Below, piece after piece: positions 23,165 through 33,681 of a stretch of DNA of 64,000 bases (position 1 is its first letter; the number at the start of each line of letters is the position of its first letter). Made by a program: the position numbers and the translations under genes. The stretch comes from Theobroma cacao (Eukaryota > Streptophyta > Magnoliopsida > Malvales > Malvaceae), in NCBI RefSeq assembly GCF_000208745.1, contig NC_030851.1:38451769-38515768 (forward strand), read 5' to 3'. The notes beneath the pieces are model-generated. The model was given only the letters and a program-made list of their open reading frames with translations, searched no databases and was not told where the DNA came from.

Positions 23165-23400
23165 ATACTTTTTTTTATATAAAAAAATACTATTAATTTT
23201 AAATTTAAATTATAATAATATCATAAATTAACATGTCATATCATTATTTATTATAATTTATTAATATATTGTGTCATTATCATATATGAATATATCAATA
23301 TTATGTAATTTAAAATAAAAATTTAATTAAACGTAATAAAAAATAAAAATTTATTTAAATTTTTTAAAATAATTTTATATTTTTTTAAGAATTATGTCTA
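23165..23400. repeat. AT-rich inverted-repeat element, copy d
   Basis: Shares aaaatttatttaaatttttt and ataattttatatttttttaa with copies b and c, and lies directly 5' of array copy 4. Confidence 0.5.
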
Positions 23401-23581
23401 GAATTATTAACTTAGTAGGTTTTGAATTTTACAAAAAGAATTAAACTCCTTTCCAAATTCCTGACGTAAAAAGAACGCGGAATTAATTTCTTGTATTTTA
23501 CGTTTCACTCTGTACCCTCAGTTCTCTCCGTTTTCTCTCTCATTCTTGCCCACCTGATTATACTTGTTTCACATCTGGAAG

Positions 23582-23953
23582 ATGGGGAATTGCTTGACGG
23601 GTATCAAGATTCTACCACAAAACGACCAGCCTGAGCCACAAGGCCGCCGAGCAGAAGTCATCCAAGAGAGGAGAGAACTTACAGCTTCCAACTTGGAAGG
23701 AGCCGAGGTCGCTGCTGATGAGGGTGAGAAGATTAAGCAGAAGAAGATGAGGTTCAAATCAAACGAAGAAAACAATGTTGTGACACTGGAAGAGTTGAAC
23801 CAGATTTTAAGTTCCAGCAAAGATTTGAAGCACTCTTCAGTGAAGCGAAAACTGAGAGGTATTTGGGTTTCTGAAGCTGGAAGAGCAAGTGACGTTGATG
23901 GCTTTCATGGAGGTTGGAGACCGGCATTGGAGAGTATTCCAGAGGAAGATTAA
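23582..23953 (+). CDS. Small MGNC/WRPALESI protein, array copy 4
   Basis: Intronless, 123 residues, MGNCLTGIKILPQNDQPEPQ start and GWRPALESIPEED end. It shares the 18-residue internal deletion with copy 3, so the deletion predates their split, but keeps the KLRGIWVSEAGR stretch that copy 3 lost. Between about 23490 and 23512 the promoter lacks the roughly 20 bp that carry the TATA-like box in copies 1-3. The open frame is intact; expression may differ from its sisters. Confidence 0.75.
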   Translation: MGNCLTGIKILPQNDQPEPQGRRAEVIQERRELTASNLEGAEVAADEGEKIKQKKMRFKSNEENNVVTLEELNQILSSSKDLKHSSVKRKLRGIWVSEAGRASDVDGFHGGWRPALESIPEED

Positions 23954-24546
23954 CAAATAAAATATCTGTAACTTTAGTTTTGTCCTGATTAACTCATCTC
24001 TTTTACTGTAAATAAACCTTTAATTTACCTTGCGAGACTGCAATTTTTGATGTCGTTGCTTCTTGCTTATTGTTTTCAGTCATTTATAAGGTCGATCGGA
24101 TCGAGTTATGTGGATCTTTAGTTGAAAATCTTTGTATCATATGTGCAAAGAAACTATGAGATATTAGATTATACCAATCATGAATTTATATTATTATTAT
24201 CTTGTTTTTGTTTTATCTCTTATGTTTCATGAATGTTTTTTCAGTTTGGTTTCTTTAATAGTTTTCCATGTTTTACATTTTTTTTAGAAAAGCAAATTTT
24301 ACTGTGAAGCCTCTAGCTTGTATGTCAACTCAAGTCTTTAACTTTGAAAGTAAAAGATTTCTAGTTGCATAGGACTTCTAGACTTGGGGTAACTGGGACC
24401 TGTACATTAACAAAATAAACCAACTTCTCAAAAGGCAATTGGCACTAGCAGCATTTACCTAAAATCCTGCTTCTCTGCTACTAGCAACAGTTTGTCCTGT
24501 AATAAAAATTCTGAACTTTCAAATATCAAACGACCAAAAATCCTTG
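23954..24546 (+). repeat. 3' flank / array block B, unit 4 copy
   Basis: Matches 12181-12380 plus 13063-13350, and 19108-19472 plus 20664-20870. It retains the uninterrupted target site of the Harbinger-like element and lacks the 680-bp unit 1 insertion. Confidence 0.65.
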
Positions 24547-25480
24547 AGATTTTAACCTAACAATGAGGTCTCTCTCATTAAAGAATTGAGTGCTGAAAAC
24601 CTCATGCCATCGCATTTGTAGCAAGCACCTAAAAGCCTAAAAGCCTACTTCCTACCACAAGCGCCTACTCCTGCCCCATCCTAAGTGCCTTCTTCCCCTG
24701 GAAACCTAGTGGATTTCCACTAGCTTCTGCTCTTGCCTCCTTCTAGCTGTGGCTTCTAGCTGAATCAGTCACTTAATCATATCATCCTTCTCTTCTCGGC
24801 AAGATAACCCCTGCTTCTTTGTCAACGTCCAGATATCCTCCGCTTCTCTTTGCAATATCGACATCTAAGATTAAAATTTCCTCTTAATAGACCTGTTCCG
24901 TGCTCTCCACTTTTGCCCCCTCTGCTTCTTATGTATTGTTGGCTTTCCTCATGCCATATCTTCCCCCTGACCATGAACTCTACCCACTGAATTTCAGTTT
25001 GCCTCTCCTATTTTTGTTCATAGTTTTGTCGTCACATTTACCGCTTGATGTGCTCCTTACTTTTGATGAGTATATCCTTCTTGATTTCTTCCCTCTCTTG
25101 CTTCTCCTCAAAGCACTAATCTTCCATTCTTCTTCTACTTTCCTTCCCACCATTCCCATTTCATCTTCCTCATTATCTTCATCCCATTCGGAAACCTCTT
25201 TTTCCACATTGCAATTGCTGCCACCAGTGCTACTGATGGACTTATTCCTTCAAGAATTTCATGCTTTTCGTCCAACACAGATTTTTCCCCACTTTCTGTA
25301 AAGCGAAACTTTTGAAGGTTAAAAACTTGATATTTTTCTTAAAGTCTTAAGTTCAAGATCTTGAATATGGAAAGATTGGATTATGGGATGATAGACTAAT
25401 TTTAAGGATGAGTAATGCTTTAGAAGCACTAGAGATTGTGTTTTTTTCTTTTTTTGGCTCTAGGTGGAGTTGAAGTAGGA
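24547..25480 (-). repeat. Array blocks E/F, unit 4 copy (coding-like remnant on minus strand)
   Basis: Matches 14232-14312 and 16044-16880. The minus strand at 25207-24980 is open for 75 codons: an acidic part (SEWDEDNEEDEMGMVG) then a basic part (RRSKRGKKSRR). A second open minus-strand frame just upstream (about 25310-25160) reads LDEKHEILEGISPSVALVAA. Neither is recognised. Differences from the unit 2 copy are mostly amino-acid changing, so this is probably not a selected gene. Confidence 0.4.
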
Positions 25481-25936
25481 ATGAGTGTGAAGTTATTGAG
25501 ACATGCTACAAGGGTCTTGAATCGGTTTGAGAAATAGTTAAGAGTGATTTTATTAGATTTTAATTTTTTAATAATAGAAAATTGTTTTACTTCAAGTCAA
25601 ATCACTTAAATTTTTGTGCTTTTCTATATATTTGATTTGTTTGGATTTTATCTTTTTGTTACGTATTGAATTTCATAACTTTGTAATTTTAAGAAATTAT
25701 GTAAATAAAGTTTAAAATATATATTTATAAAAAATAATGAATAAAGCAAATAGTTTTAGTAAAATGAAAAGAAAGAATTTGCTTGTAATTAGTTGAGGGT
25801 TGGGCTTTCAAACCCTAAACCCTATGATACTTAACTCAAAAAACTTGCAAAAAAAAAAACCCCATAATTTAATCCTAAATTACTTTGATGAATATTTGAC
25901 CAATATGCATGCTTATTTTAGGGTTAAACTTATCAA
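25481..25936. other. Unit 4 spacer
   Basis: Starts like unit 2 (gtgaagttatt, then agac or gagac), then holds about 430 bp not present there. AT-rich, no gene recognised. Confidence 0.4.
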
Positions 25937-26240
25937 TCCATTCTATTCTACCAATCAAAATTCTCAATTAATGACAATCCACATTGAAAGAAAATTTTGA
26001 CTAGATATCATGGCTGATGCAAAAATATGTGAAAGCAAATTCATGCGTACTTTTGGCTTGGACTTACCTCAAGTGGGAAGCATGGAGTTGAAATAAAGAT
26101 AGAGATCTTTAAGTTTGAGTGGTAACACTCTCTTTTGTATTAAAAAAAACACTATTAATCTTAAATTCCAGTCATGATCCTCTCTTGTACCAAGCAAACA
26201 AAAATATCTATTTGTAGCAACAAGCAAAACAAACAACAGG
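25937..26240 (+). repeat. SINE-like repeat, copy 4
   Basis: Matches 16921-17240. The A-box position reads tacctcaagtggg and the B-box position aagtttgagtgg, both degraded relative to copy 1. This is the right edge of the recognisable array. Confidence 0.4.
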
Positions 26241-27434
26241 CTGTTCTTCTATGGTGACAAACATTTCAAGGCATAAGGCATTAAACCAGTGGCTCATGAC
26301 TCTCCAATAGGTTTCCTTACATAAAACAAGAGAGACAGATAAATACTAAAAGGCAAGCCAGATTGATTCTAAAGAGAGGGATCGCAAGGAAAGTGTAGTT
26401 GATGTGTAAGGGAGAATTAATACTAATTCTCTATTTTCTATATTTTCTGTTTTCAAGTGAGAATCTCTAGTATATATTGTAAGTGTTCCTGTAAATGAGG
26501 AAAAATAAATTTTTGTTTATTGGTCAATAAGTATGGAAGACTGCTTGCATTTTAGTATGTTTTGTCTCATATTTCATTATGAACTGCTTGCAAATTAATG
26601 TTTGCTGAGAACTGCATTGGCAGATGGTTGGGGAATAGACAATCAAATGTATACAAAGAGGAATTGGAGAGAAGAAGAGAGAAAGAGAGAGATTACTAAA
26701 ACTAGCTATTGATGTTAGAGATTAGAATTAGTTGATCATTTTTAATGAAACCCCATATTGTACACATTGTAAAGACCTTTATATTTGAGGCATTACTTGC
26801 TGCAATTTGATTTTATGATTTGTGACCTTTATATTAGAAGATTTATGTGTTTCTATCTTGTACTTTTTAGCAGCACATTTTATATGCTACCATATAATTT
26901 AAGATTGCAGTCATATAGTCTAGGGCTGCATATTAATTTGGCTGTTAAATCCCATAAAAATGTGCTGTCGTACTTTTTCATACATTGGTTAAGATTGCAC
27001 TTTTTCTAAGGCTGCATATTTTTCACTTATGGCTGTAAATTTTTTTGCAGCCAAAGGTCAAAAATGTTGTAATGTTGTAGTGAATCAAGGGTTCTCAGGA
27101 ATCTTTCCCTGACAATTAAAGTCCAAACTCATTTTGGGGAGGCACTATTATTAACCATGCATGTTAGGGAGGCATCGGATGCTTTGTTTGCAAAGAGAGA
27201 AATGGGATTTTCGTTGGAACAAGAAAAGATGAGGTGAATTTCCTGCAGAGTAGCTGGAGTTTATACGTTTCCCAGCCTATGGTTTAAGAATGTTAAGATC
27301 AAGCACAATAAATAGTAATCACTATATGGTATTTGAATCAAAGGAAGCTCAAAGTTTTCTTATAGTTTTCCTGGAAAGTTTACCCAAAGGTCTGGACAGT
27401 TCGTTCTATTAAAATTGCAGGTTGGAAATCCATC
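26241..27434. other. Spacer and promoter of MATH gene 1
   Basis: 27074-27082 reads gttgtagtg, the complement of a CACTACAAC end, after repeated ggctgcat/ctgcag-type words. It may be one end of a CACTA-like remnant, but no partner end was found. 27130-27434 is alignable by eye with the upstream region of MATH gene 2 (about 30800-31110), so the duplication included the promoter. Confidence 0.4.
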
Positions 27435-29977
27435 ATGCCGACGCCAGATGGGGCGCCAAAGCCTTCTGATACACCTAACAAAGAAATGGAAGGTAAAGAA
27501 CCCAATCTACCCTCGAGCCATCTGTAACAGTTGATATGGTTTTCCTTTTCCTAATGGATTTAACTAGCCCAGGGTTAACTACATATTGCCGAAGTAGTTG
27601 ATTGTTTACTTCCATTGATCATGCTTTGCTTGCAACATGCATTACCTGCCTTATCATAATTAGAACATTGGAGTAACATGAAACTGAAAATGGGTATGAA
27701 CACAACAGACTCAAAGCCTAAGAAACAAACAATTGATGCAGAAGTGACATGACAAAGGGGCAATGGCTTTGCAGAGTCGATTCTCTTTTCTTGAATATTT
27801 TGTGTTTTAAGTCTTTATATCAGATGATTGCATTACCTCAACCAATAAAAATAAATAATTGTGGAAAATCAAAACCAAAGAAGGGAAAAAGGAACCTCAC
27901 AACTACACAATCATGCAAGTATCACAAAACTCAAAAATTTTCCATTTTATTTTTTTAATTATGACATTAATTACGTGATTGAATAATTATATATAATTTT
28001 ACCACTACATTTTATAATTTTGCTCATAAATGATCAAAAGTTATTCTTTTATTTACTAACAGAAAATTTTTTTTACCGTTAATGTTTTATAATTTTTGAA
28101 TTAAATTTAAAATTTACAATCATTAAAAAATAAATAATAAATTTAACCCATCACTCTAACTAAAATGATAAATTTGAACTTTATCTCATCAAACAATCTC
28201 AACATATATTACATTTAATAGAATAAACTAATTAACAAATCAGCAAATTAACTAGTATGATAATCGGATAAAATCTAACATAAATTAGACAAAATATACT
28301 ATTAGATTTGAACCTGAAATCTAAATATTTCAAAATCTCCGCTTTGTTATGTAGACCATGCTTGATCATCGAAAAAGGTTAGAATTTTCTAATCCCCTAG
28401 ATTAATTAGCTTGAATAATCCATGCCTTTATTTTTTTTTAATTTCTATGGTCTAATTAATATGCAATTTCATATGATGAATTCGAAGGCTTGGAAACATG
28501 GCGAGAAGTGCCGCCGACGCACTACATACTAAAAATCGAGTCCTTCACTTCCCTTGTTGGAATCCTTAGGAAAACTGGTCTTGACCATTATGAATCAAAT
28601 GTGTTCAAGGCTAGTGGCCGATCTTGGTATATACACTTTGATCGTTTCCTGTCAACAATATGTTTTTGATGTTGTATAGTATGAAAATTAATATATAGAC
28701 TGCTCCTAATAACTAATATGGCTCTCCTTTTCTTGGAGGATGTTGTTACTGTACCCTTGGGAAGACAAGAAAAGAAATGGGAGTCATTGTATGTCTCTCT
28801 ACTTGAAATTAGTGGACTACATTAAAGGCAAGATTTATAAAGCTCTTGTAATCTTTTTTGTATATGACCAACTTAAGGGTAAGTACTGGAGCTTTCAAGG
28901 TAAGGGTAGCAATTCGAAATAGCTCATTTTTGTTGTTTTTTTTTTATTATTTTTTGAAATTTTTTTCATACATCATATTCATGTGGTAATTTTGATAATA
29001 CTTAACCTAGACACGACGGTGAGGACCTTTCATGACATGGACGAAAGTGGAGTTTCCCAACTAGTGTCTCCCGAATGTTTCGAAAATGCTTCGAATGGAT
29101 TCTTGGTTAATGATAGTTGTGTGTTTGGAGTGGAGGTTTTTGCTATACAAAGTGGGAATAAAGTGGAACGTTTTCGCACCCTACGCAAACAAAGTGAAAA
29201 GGTCTACATTTGGAACGTGGAAAAGTTTTCTGAGTTGAAGGCAACAGGCCATTTTTCAGAACCCTTCTCTGTTGGGGTTTTCAAATGGTATGTATGTATG
29301 CATGGAACTTCATTGAACTTGATGAACTGCATTAAAAAGAGAGAGATTTATTTTTTATTTATTCTGTTGTGTGTGCATGCAGGAGATTACACCTTTATCC
29401 CAGGGGTATCCCCAAGGCAAGGGGCAAGTATCTGTCTATTTACCTATGTCTACACGCTGAGTCCGAACCTGATCCCGGTTCTGGACAGAAAAACCAAGAT
29501 GACTCCAAAGGTGCTTCTGGTTCTGGAAAGAAAAAGCAGTATAATCCCCAACTTCCTTGTGGAAAGAAAATGCACGTTGAATATAAGCTGTCTATAAATA
29601 ATCAAGGCAAAGATAAAAAACCTGAGAAAATGTCAAAAAGAGGTGAGTATATTTATATGGTTTTGTCCAAACATGATATTCACTCTTAAAAGACTATGAT
29701 AAGATGAAAGAATTGCTTATTTATTTATATTCGTAAAGACAGTGCTCCCATTTCTTATGCAGGGTATGCTTGGTTTAGTGCCTTAGACACTGCTTGGGGC
29801 TTCCCATACTTCACTAATTTGGATGATCCGGGATGGAGATGGGGTGGCTTTATTTTTCAGGATGCTTTGCTAATTGAATTGCAAATTATTTCCATGTCCC
29901 TGGATACTGCAGGAGCAGGAGATGAGATGGATATTGACTTTCCAAGACAAATACATGAACAAAGATATTTCGCTTGA
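27435..29977 (+). CDS. MATH-domain (TRAF-like) protein 1
   Basis: Plant protein with two MATH (meprin and TRAF-C homology) domains, peptide-binding beta-sandwiches often linked to protein turnover or trafficking adaptors. No catalytic domain is present. Six exons: 27435-27492, 28488-28626, 28739-28899, 29011-29287, 29383-29642, 29763-29977. All are GT-AG with compatible phases, giving 369 residues. The first MATH domain spans about residues 31-170 (HYILKIESFTSL ... GVEVFAIQ), the second about 184-345 (VYIWNVEKFSEL ... WFSALDTAWGFPYF). An inserted Ser/Gly/Lys-rich loop (GASGSGKKK) interrupts the second domain and is absent from its neighbour. The start is chosen by alignment with gene 2 (both first exons end NEMEG- or NKEMEG-like). 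Partner and role are not readable from sequence. Confidence 0.9.
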
Positions 29978-31112
29978 TCATCAATAGATGTCAACTAGTT
30001 TTATGTTTAGACATTGTTATACAAACAATTCCAATATTCAATTTAGCAATTCCCCAAATTACATACACTTCTTCAATTACAAAGGAAAAGCTCATTATTT
30101 AGTCGTGAATTTTAGTTTATTACTAAATTAATTGTACTTGCAATGTGTAGAAAATTAATTTAACGACCCCAAAAAACTATTAACTATGAAATTATCCAAT
30201 TGTTCACAAAAAGTAAATATTTATAAATTTATTATTTAATATTCTTTCATGTCATTTGTGAATACTCAAAAATTTCAACGTTGGACAAATAAACATTATC
30301 CTTCAATCATGTATTGAAACAATAAAGTACAGTAAAACACATAAATAGTATTAAAAGAATTATTTTTTTTTTCAATTTAAAAGTATAGGAACATCCAAAT
30401 TAACAAGTAGTCACCCAGTCTTCTTGTTATGAAAAATTTGATGAGGATTGCTATAGCTTGCTTTGACATGAACCCTCCAATGATTAATACTATAAAAGTG
30501 GTTTCTAGGTTATTAGTATTATTAACCAAATTCTCTTAGCATTGCGATCGAGTAAACATATAATACAATTATCCCTAACATTTTATTTATTTAAAAATTA
30601 TTCTATTATTGGATCTACTCGAACATAATGTCATTAATTAAAATTACTTATTAAGCAAGATAATTTTTATCATTTCAATTAGAAATTCAAAAAAAGATCA
30701 AAGGGTAACACATAATAAAAATATTATATAGTGTGGTAATTAAATGGTGTTGTATCAATGAATTGATGTGTAGAAGAGGTTTTTAATCTTATATATGAAA
30801 TCTTCTGATTGATGTGTAGCAAGAAACACATGGGGGGAGCTGATGAATATAATTGCTGATGCGTTGCCTCTGAAGAGAGAAACCACTAGGAACAAGAAAT
30901 CGTTGCGGCCAGCTGATCAGACATATACTTTTTTCCCGCCCAGGGTTTAAGAATCTTTGATCAAAAGGGTTAAAGAATTGTTAAGAGAAATTAAAGCACA
31001 CAATGGAGACTAGATGGGGTTAAAAGCAAGCTCAAACAAACTCTCCTATGGTCTCCCTGAAAAGTTTACACAAAAAACTGAATCCATTCCTACAACGGTA
31101 CTGCAGGTAGTC
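29978..31112. other. Spacer between the MATH genes
   Basis: The 5' part holds the 3' UTR of gene 1, the last 300 bp the promoter of gene 2. AT-rich, no other feature recognised. Confidence 0.5.
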
Positions 31113-32612
31113 ATGAACAGGCAAGATGAGGATGGGAAGTCTTGTATTAACACACCTAGCAATGAAATGGAAGGTGAAGATCATCCAATTACTCTTAACT
31201 ACAAAGTGATACCTATATGTTTTAGCTTCCTATCTAGATAATCTGCATGTGTGTGTATATGCAATTGGTATCAGGTGATAAATTAGTGAAAACAAAGAGA
31301 AAAGAGGCACCGGCACATTACATATTAGACATCGAGTCATTGCAAATGCTCTTGGAAATCCTCTCCAAACCCAGACTTGACAGATACGAATCGACTGAAT
31401 TCGAAGCTAGTGGCCACAAATGGTGAGTTGCTTTCTATTTTGTTTTCCTTTCTTTTTTAATTCTCCTTTGAAGAAGGAGCTGCTCATTCCTTAATATCTT
31501 GCAGGAGGTTGATACTGTACCCTGAGGGAGACAAGCAAAGAAATGGAGGTGGTCATATCTCTCTTTACTTGAGAATCGTGGACGTCGAGAAGCTAGGCCG
31601 TGCATGGGAGATTGATGCTCTTATAAATTTTTTTGTACTTGACCAAGAAGACAATCAGTACTTAAGCATTCAAGGTAACGTTAGGTTCCATGGAATTCTT
31701 TATCAACTTGTTTTTCTGAAACATGTATCACACTTGGTAGTAATTTTTTTTATGAAAGCCTAGATGGGAGAGTGAAGCGATTCAATGCTGTGAAGAGAGA
31801 ATGGGGATTTTCTCGACTACTCCCTCTCACTGAATTCCATGATAAGGGCTACCTGAGTAAGAAAGGCAGGTGCGAGTTTGGAGTTGAAGTTTTTGTTCTA
31901 AAGAGTGAAGGTAAAGGGGAATGTTTTTCCATCCTGGATTACCCCATTAGAAATTACTATATTTGGAAGGTTGAAAAATTTTCCAAGTTAGGGGAATCAA
32001 GCCATTATTCCGAGGACTTCACTGTTGGGGACTACAAATGGTTTGTATATATACCTCATAAAAAAAAAAAAAAACTGTGCAGTGTTATATTGTAAATTGA
32101 TGTATGCATGATACAATTATCTGCTGGATGCATGCAGGAGGCTACACCTCTATCGTCAAGGCGTTGCAAAGGTGAAGGGACAATATCTATCTATTTTTCT
32201 TTGCCTACATGAACTCAAGGAAAATACCTTTTGGACCCAATTTCATGTGGAATTCAAGCTGCGCATAATCGATCAATCTGATAAACTGAACTCTAAGAAA
32301 ACAGAGAAGACAGGCGAGTTGAATGCATGATTATCATTATTTTACTAATGGCATTTACACTACTGTTGTTTGTGTATGAATTAATTGCCAATTCCAAGGA
32401 ATGGATTTGTTTGTCATGCAGGCAATGCATGGTTTAGTGCCACTAAGCCTGCTTGGGGCTTTCCATACTTCATAAAGCGGGCTGACCTAGAAGGAAACAA
32501 GGACTTCATTGTTAATGATGAAATGGTTGTTGAAGCAGAAATTAGTTCCATGTCCATGGCGAAAGAGCTTACTCCAGATCCTCCGAAACCCCAGGAAGAG
32601 GTAAGACCCTGA
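31113..32612 (+). CDS. MATH-domain (TRAF-like) protein 2
   Basis: Tandem paralogue of the gene at 27435. Six exons with the same phases: 31113-31173, 31275-31422, 31505-31674, 31764-32040, 32138-32313, 32422-32612; 340 residues. Exon 4 is exactly the same length (277 nt) in both genes. MATH 1 begins HYILDIESLQML, MATH 2 begins YYIWKVEKFSKL, and the end motif is WFSATKPAWGFPYF. It lacks the Ser/Gly/Lys loop of gene 1. Intron 5 appears to use a GC donor (ACAG|gcgagt), where gene 1 has gtgagt at the same place. An in-frame ATG at 31014 would add 33 residues, but these have no counterpart in gene 1. The final exon ends in EEVRP; its gaggtaaga could be an unused donor. Confidence 0.9.
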
Positions 32613-33420
32613 AGATGATGATTGGCCACCTGAACTTAATCGAGATACTTGTAATGTTGCAAGGTGTTAAAGAGTGTTTTATGTTTTTAACACATCATTA
32701 TGCAATCATTTTAACATTCAACAATTCACAATAAAATGCTAATTTATTGGGACTTTACCCTACTTTGTGTGCAGTAGGGAAGTTTTCAATGGAAAATAAT
32801 GTCTGCAGCAAGTCGAATGAATACGTAGTAAAACACCAAGTCTTGCCCCTGTTGTTGATAGGAAACATCACATAATAATTGGTGACTAGAACAATGACAT
32901 AAACTGGAATATCCATTCTGCCCTATTCCGTACCAGTTGTCCAGATTCAACCTGCTGGTTGCAGACAACGTGGGTAACCACAGAACAAGAACATAACACT
33001 CCAAGGGAAATATTCTAAGAGAGTAATGTTTACTTGCACTGCGTTCTTTGCTACACCTGCCATTGACAAGAGTTAATTGGTAGGATAAAAGTTATAGGTC
33101 GGATGTATGTCGAACCAGTCGACTTGGGGAATAAGTTGGTGCAGATTGGGTTGTCTAAACAGCAATTTTTTAAACTCACAATCGGGAAACAACCAAAGAA
33201 GCAATCACCCCCAACTACACCAATGTAAAAATTAAAACTTACATTTCTCGAAATATTCCTGTTCATCGACAGACTAGACCTGTCTGCAAAACTCAATTTA
33301 AGGAAAACTACAAGGTCCCATTGATGGGAATTTTTAAGTTATTTGATAGCTTTATTTGCATCTCACATTTTACAATGGACACAACTCATGGAACGGCATG
33401 AGGCTCCCAGCCAATGGCAC
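32613..33420. other. Convergent intergenic region (MATH 2 / aconitase)
   Basis: 3' untranslated DNA of both genes; no other feature recognised. Confidence 0.5.
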
Positions 33421-33641
33421 TTACTGCTTAATTAAGTTTCTAATAACATATGGAAGTATACCACCATTGTTGAAGTAGGCCAATTCAACCTGCAAATGAA
33501 ACCACAGTTAGCTTTTGGTATTATAGGGCTTGTGCTCAAAAAACCAGGAAAAATGTATATAACTGAAGAGTTGAATCTGAGATAAAAACTTTTATCTAAA
33601 CAGGCAACATTTAAAAAGGGAAACAGAGGGAGAGAGAAAGA

Positions 33642-33681
<40 letters not shown>

